The position numbers and the translations under genes are program-made. Under the pieces are notes generated by a model. It was not told where the DNA came from. It saw only the letters and a program-made list of their open reading frames with translations, and searched no databases. Below are positions 62,315 to 64,000 of a DNA stretch of 64,000 nucleotides, piece after piece. The stretch's first letter is position 1. Every line of letters begins with the position of its first letter. Location: assembly GCF_009807095.1 (NCBI RefSeq), contig NZ_WUCC01000009.1:117011-181010 (forward strand), in the 5' to 3' direction. This stretch comes from Rathayibacter sp. VKM Ac-2754. Lineage in GTDB: Bacteria > Actinomycetota > Actinomycetes > Actinomycetales > Microbacteriaceae.

Positions 62315-63583
62315 GTGAAGATCCTCGTCCTCGGCTCGGGTGCCCGTGAGCACGCCATCATCACCGCTCTCCTCGCTGAGGAGGAGCAGCACGAGATCAT
62401 CGCGGCGCCCGGCAACGCCGGCATCGCCCGCGATGTCGAGGTCATCCACTTCGACACCAACAGCCCGCGCCTGGTCACCGACTTCGCGCTCGAGCAGGGC
62501 ATCGAGCTCGTCGTCATCGGTCCGGAGGCGCCGCTGGTCGCCGGAGTCGCGGACGCGCTGCGCCAGCGCCGCATCCCGACCTTCGGTCCCGACCGCGCCG
62601 CGGCCGCGCTCGAGGGGTCCAAGACCTTCGCGAAGCGGGTGATGGACATGGCGCGCGTGCCCACCGGGCGGGCCACCCGCGTCTCGACGCTCGTCGACGC
62701 GAACCGCGTCATCGACGAGTTCGGCGCGCCCTACGTCGTCAAGGCCGACGGCCTCGCCGCGGGCAAGGGCGTCCTCGTGACGGAGTCGCGGAGCGCGGCC
62801 GTCGCGCACGCCGAGTTCTGGCTGCAGTCGGGGGACGTGCTGATCGAGGAGTTCCTCGCCGGCCAGGAGGTCTCGCTCTTCCTCCTCTCCGACGGTCACG
62901 ACGTCGTCCCGCTCTCCCCCGCGCAGGACTACAAGCGCCTCGGCGACGGCGACGAGGGCCCGAACACCGGCGGTATGGGCGCGTACTCGCCCCTCCCCTG
63001 GCTCGCCGACCGCTGGGCCGACGAGCGCGCCTTCGTCGACGAGGTCATCGACACCGTCGCGATCCCGACGATCCGCCAGCTCGAGCGCGAGCGCACCCCG
63101 TTCATCGGACTCCTCTACTGCGGCCTCATCGTCACCGACGCCGGCATCCGCGTGATCGAGTTCAACGCCCGCTTCGGCGACCCCGAGACGCAGGTCGTGC
63201 TCCCGCGCCTCGCCTCGCCGCTGTCGGCCCTGCTGCACGCCGCGGCGACCGGATCGCTCGCCTCCGTGCCGTGGCCCGCCTTCACCGACGAGGTCGCGGT
63301 CACCGTCGTGCTGGCCAGCGAGGGCTACCCCGAGAACGCCGTCACCGGCCGCGCGCTGAGCGGGCTGGAGGCCGCGGCCGCCGTCCCCGGAGTCACCATC
63401 GCCCACGCGGCGACGCAGCTCGTCGACGGCCGCTTCGTCGCCACGGGCGGGCGCGTGCTGAACGTGGTCGCGCGCGGCGCGGACTTCACCGAGGCGCGAG
63501 CACGGGCGTACCGGGCGCTCGATCTGATCCACCTCGACGGCGGGCAGTACCGCCTCGACATAGCTCTTCGAGTCGCGCAGTAG
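62315..63583 (+). CDS. purD: phosphoribosylamine-glycine ligase (GAR synthetase)
   Basis: 422-aa ATP-grasp enzyme, second step of purine synthesis. Motifs: MKILVLGSGAREHAI, IGPEAPLVAGVADAL, SKTFAKRVM, YVVKADGLAAGKGVLV, GPNTGGMGAYSP and EFNARFGDPETQVVLPRL. The GTG at 62315 lies 6 nt after TATCCT (62303-62308) and has no Shine-Dalgarno, so it is probably leaderless. The stop codon sits inside the loop of a 15-bp inverted repeat. Confidence 0.97.
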   Translation: MKILVLGSGAREHAIITALLAEEEQHEIIAAPGNAGIARDVEVIHFDTNSPRLVTDFALEQGIELVVIGPEAPLVAGVADALRQRRIPTFGPDRAAAALEGSKTFAKRVMDMARVPTGRATRVSTLVDANRVIDEFGAPYVVKADGLAAGKGVLVTESRSAAVAHAEFWLQSGDVLIEEFLAGQEVSLFLLSDGHDVVPLSPAQDYKRLGDGDEGPNTGGMGAYSPLPWLADRWADERAFVDEVIDTVAIPTIRQLERERTPFIGLLYCGLIVTDAGIRVIEFNARFGDPETQVVLPRLASPLSALLHAAATGSLASVPWPAFTDEVAVTVVLASEGYPENAVTGRALSGLEAAAAVPGVTIAHAATQLVDGRFVATGGRVLNVVARGADFTEARARAYRALDLIHLDGGQYRLDIALRVAQ

Positions 63584-63605
63584 CGCGCCACGAAGAGCTA
63601 TGTCG
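63556..63605 (+). terminator. hairpin enclosing the purD stop codon
   Basis: A perfect 15-bp inverted repeat (63556-63570 with 63591-63605) flanks a 20-nt loop containing the TAG stop at 63581-63583. Its position over the last codons makes it a terminator or a 3'-end stabiliser. Confidence 0.75.
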
Positions 63606-63606
63606 T

Positions 63607-63713
63607 CTGAGCCGCTCCTCGCGCGGCTCAGCGCAGTCGGCTTCTCGAAGTGGTCGCGATTCGCAGAGCGTCCTGCGTACGGCCCGCCGAAAACGCTTGG
63701 CACGCGTTTTCGG
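63607..63713. other. gene-free stretch with two further hairpins
   Basis: CTGAGCCG/CGGCTCAG (63607-63614, 63624-63631) and a 10-bp stem CCGAAAACGC/GCGTTTTCGG (63687-63696, 63704-63713) lie in the 417-bp region 63584-64000, which shows no convincing gene on either strand. Confidence 0.65.
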
Positions 63714-63778
63714 CTTCGCCTTCAATGGCCAGGGTGGTCTGCAAGTGCGCCGGAGGGCCGGCCGCCAGCCGCCGTCCA

Positions 63779-63909
63779 TGCTGGTCGAGCCCGCAGCCCC
63801 GCAGGGGCGTATCGAGACCCACCAGCGTCAGCGGTTCACGCTTCTGCCCCGGCCTCCTGGCGGAGGTGGATGCCAATAGCCCGCTGCGCGGGCTGCGGGC
63901 TCGATCAGC
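63779..63909. repeat. interspersed palindromic repeat, diverged copy (R7)
   Basis: Left arm TGCTGGTCGAGCCCGCAGCC and right arm GGCTGCGGGCTCGATCAGCG. The inner right-hand TCTCGATAC box is degenerate (GGATGCCAATAG). Like R4 it uses the GCCCGCAGCC arm variant. Confidence 0.85.
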
Positions 63910-64000
63910 GTGCAGGGGACCGTGCGCTGCACGTGGCTTCTCCGCCGAGGGCGTTCGATCCGTCACAGAACACCCGTGTCATCGAGGCGGTTTCAAGCGG

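Noticed and set aside
61685..63703. Long minus-strand frame antisense to purD
   Set aside because: purD on the plus strand is unmistakable. Only the last 157 codons (61685-62158) encode a real product (NfeD-like).
63628..63966. Minus-strand 112-codon frame near the window end
   Set aside because: It runs through the diverged repeat R7 and a hairpin; the same peptide pieces appear wherever this repeat is read, so it is not a gene.

Overview
The window is GC-rich (about 70% by eye), with dense genes, frequent GTG starts, 4-base ATGA operon overlaps and many apparently leaderless starts. It carries families typical of high-GC Gram-positives: CWB2 proteins, LAxTG sorting, DUF3073, and a sterol-carrier-family gene near purF. 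Together these point to an actinobacterium, most likely Microbacteriaceae (Rathayibacter/Curtobacterium-like). The genus is inferred, not shown. It looks chromosomal. I found no rRNA, tRNA, CRISPR array, insertion sequence or prophage.

Layout. (1) 1-6778 is a mannan/mannoside operon: an ABC importer (lipoprotein and two permeases), a GH2 beta-mannosidase and a GH113-like mannanase. (2) 6887-10977 holds two tandem CWB2 surface proteins with matching promoters, then a ROK sugar kinase. (3) 11091-17488 (minus) holds two small uncharacterised genes, an MGT-type glycosyltransferase coupled to a HEAT-repeat/GT4 fusion, a PHP phosphoesterase and a TipA-like MerR regulator with a textbook 19-bp-spacer promoter. 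(4) 17616-19243 is a DUF4097-PadR pair behind CGATATATCG-type operators. (5) 19344-27048 is a divergent catabolic locus: TIM-barrel isomerase/decarboxylase, 3-hydroxyacyl-CoA-dehydrogenase-like enzyme, SDR, a 36-aa membrane protein and an MFS carrier on plus; fused DhaK-DhaL kinase, RpiB-like isomerase and GntR regulator on minus. Both arms share the palindrome ATCCTATAGGAT at the promoter. A tetrulose or related sugar-acid route ending in erythrose 4-phosphate fits best.

(6) 27075-42237 is mostly single housekeeping or accessory genes: CPA1 antiporter, MDR oxidoreductase, secreted subtilase, KimA-like potassium transporter, membrane proteins, a flavin amine oxidase whose C-terminal module precedes its Rossmann fold (apparent circular permutation), a MalY-type beta-lyase, a peroxiredoxin-like protein and an alpha/beta hydrolase. 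(7) 42358-48961 is a LacI-controlled sugar ABC importer divergent from a glycogen-debranching-like glycosidase. (8) 48966-63583 contains the purine genes purM, purF and purD. They are separated by DUF3073, Nudix, AraC, GNAT, a HigBA-type toxin-antitoxin pair, LysR, a sortase-anchored 5'-nucleotidase, a sterol-carrier-family protein and NfeD. The gene set recalls the mycobacterial purF-purM-DUF3073 neighbourhood but is rearranged.

Seven copies or pieces of one interspersed palindromic repeat (arms around TCGAGTAG...GTATCGAGA) lie between genes. Many genes lack a Shine-Dalgarno sequence and instead have a TANNNT -10 hexamer about 6 nt before the start codon; I used this to choose several starts.
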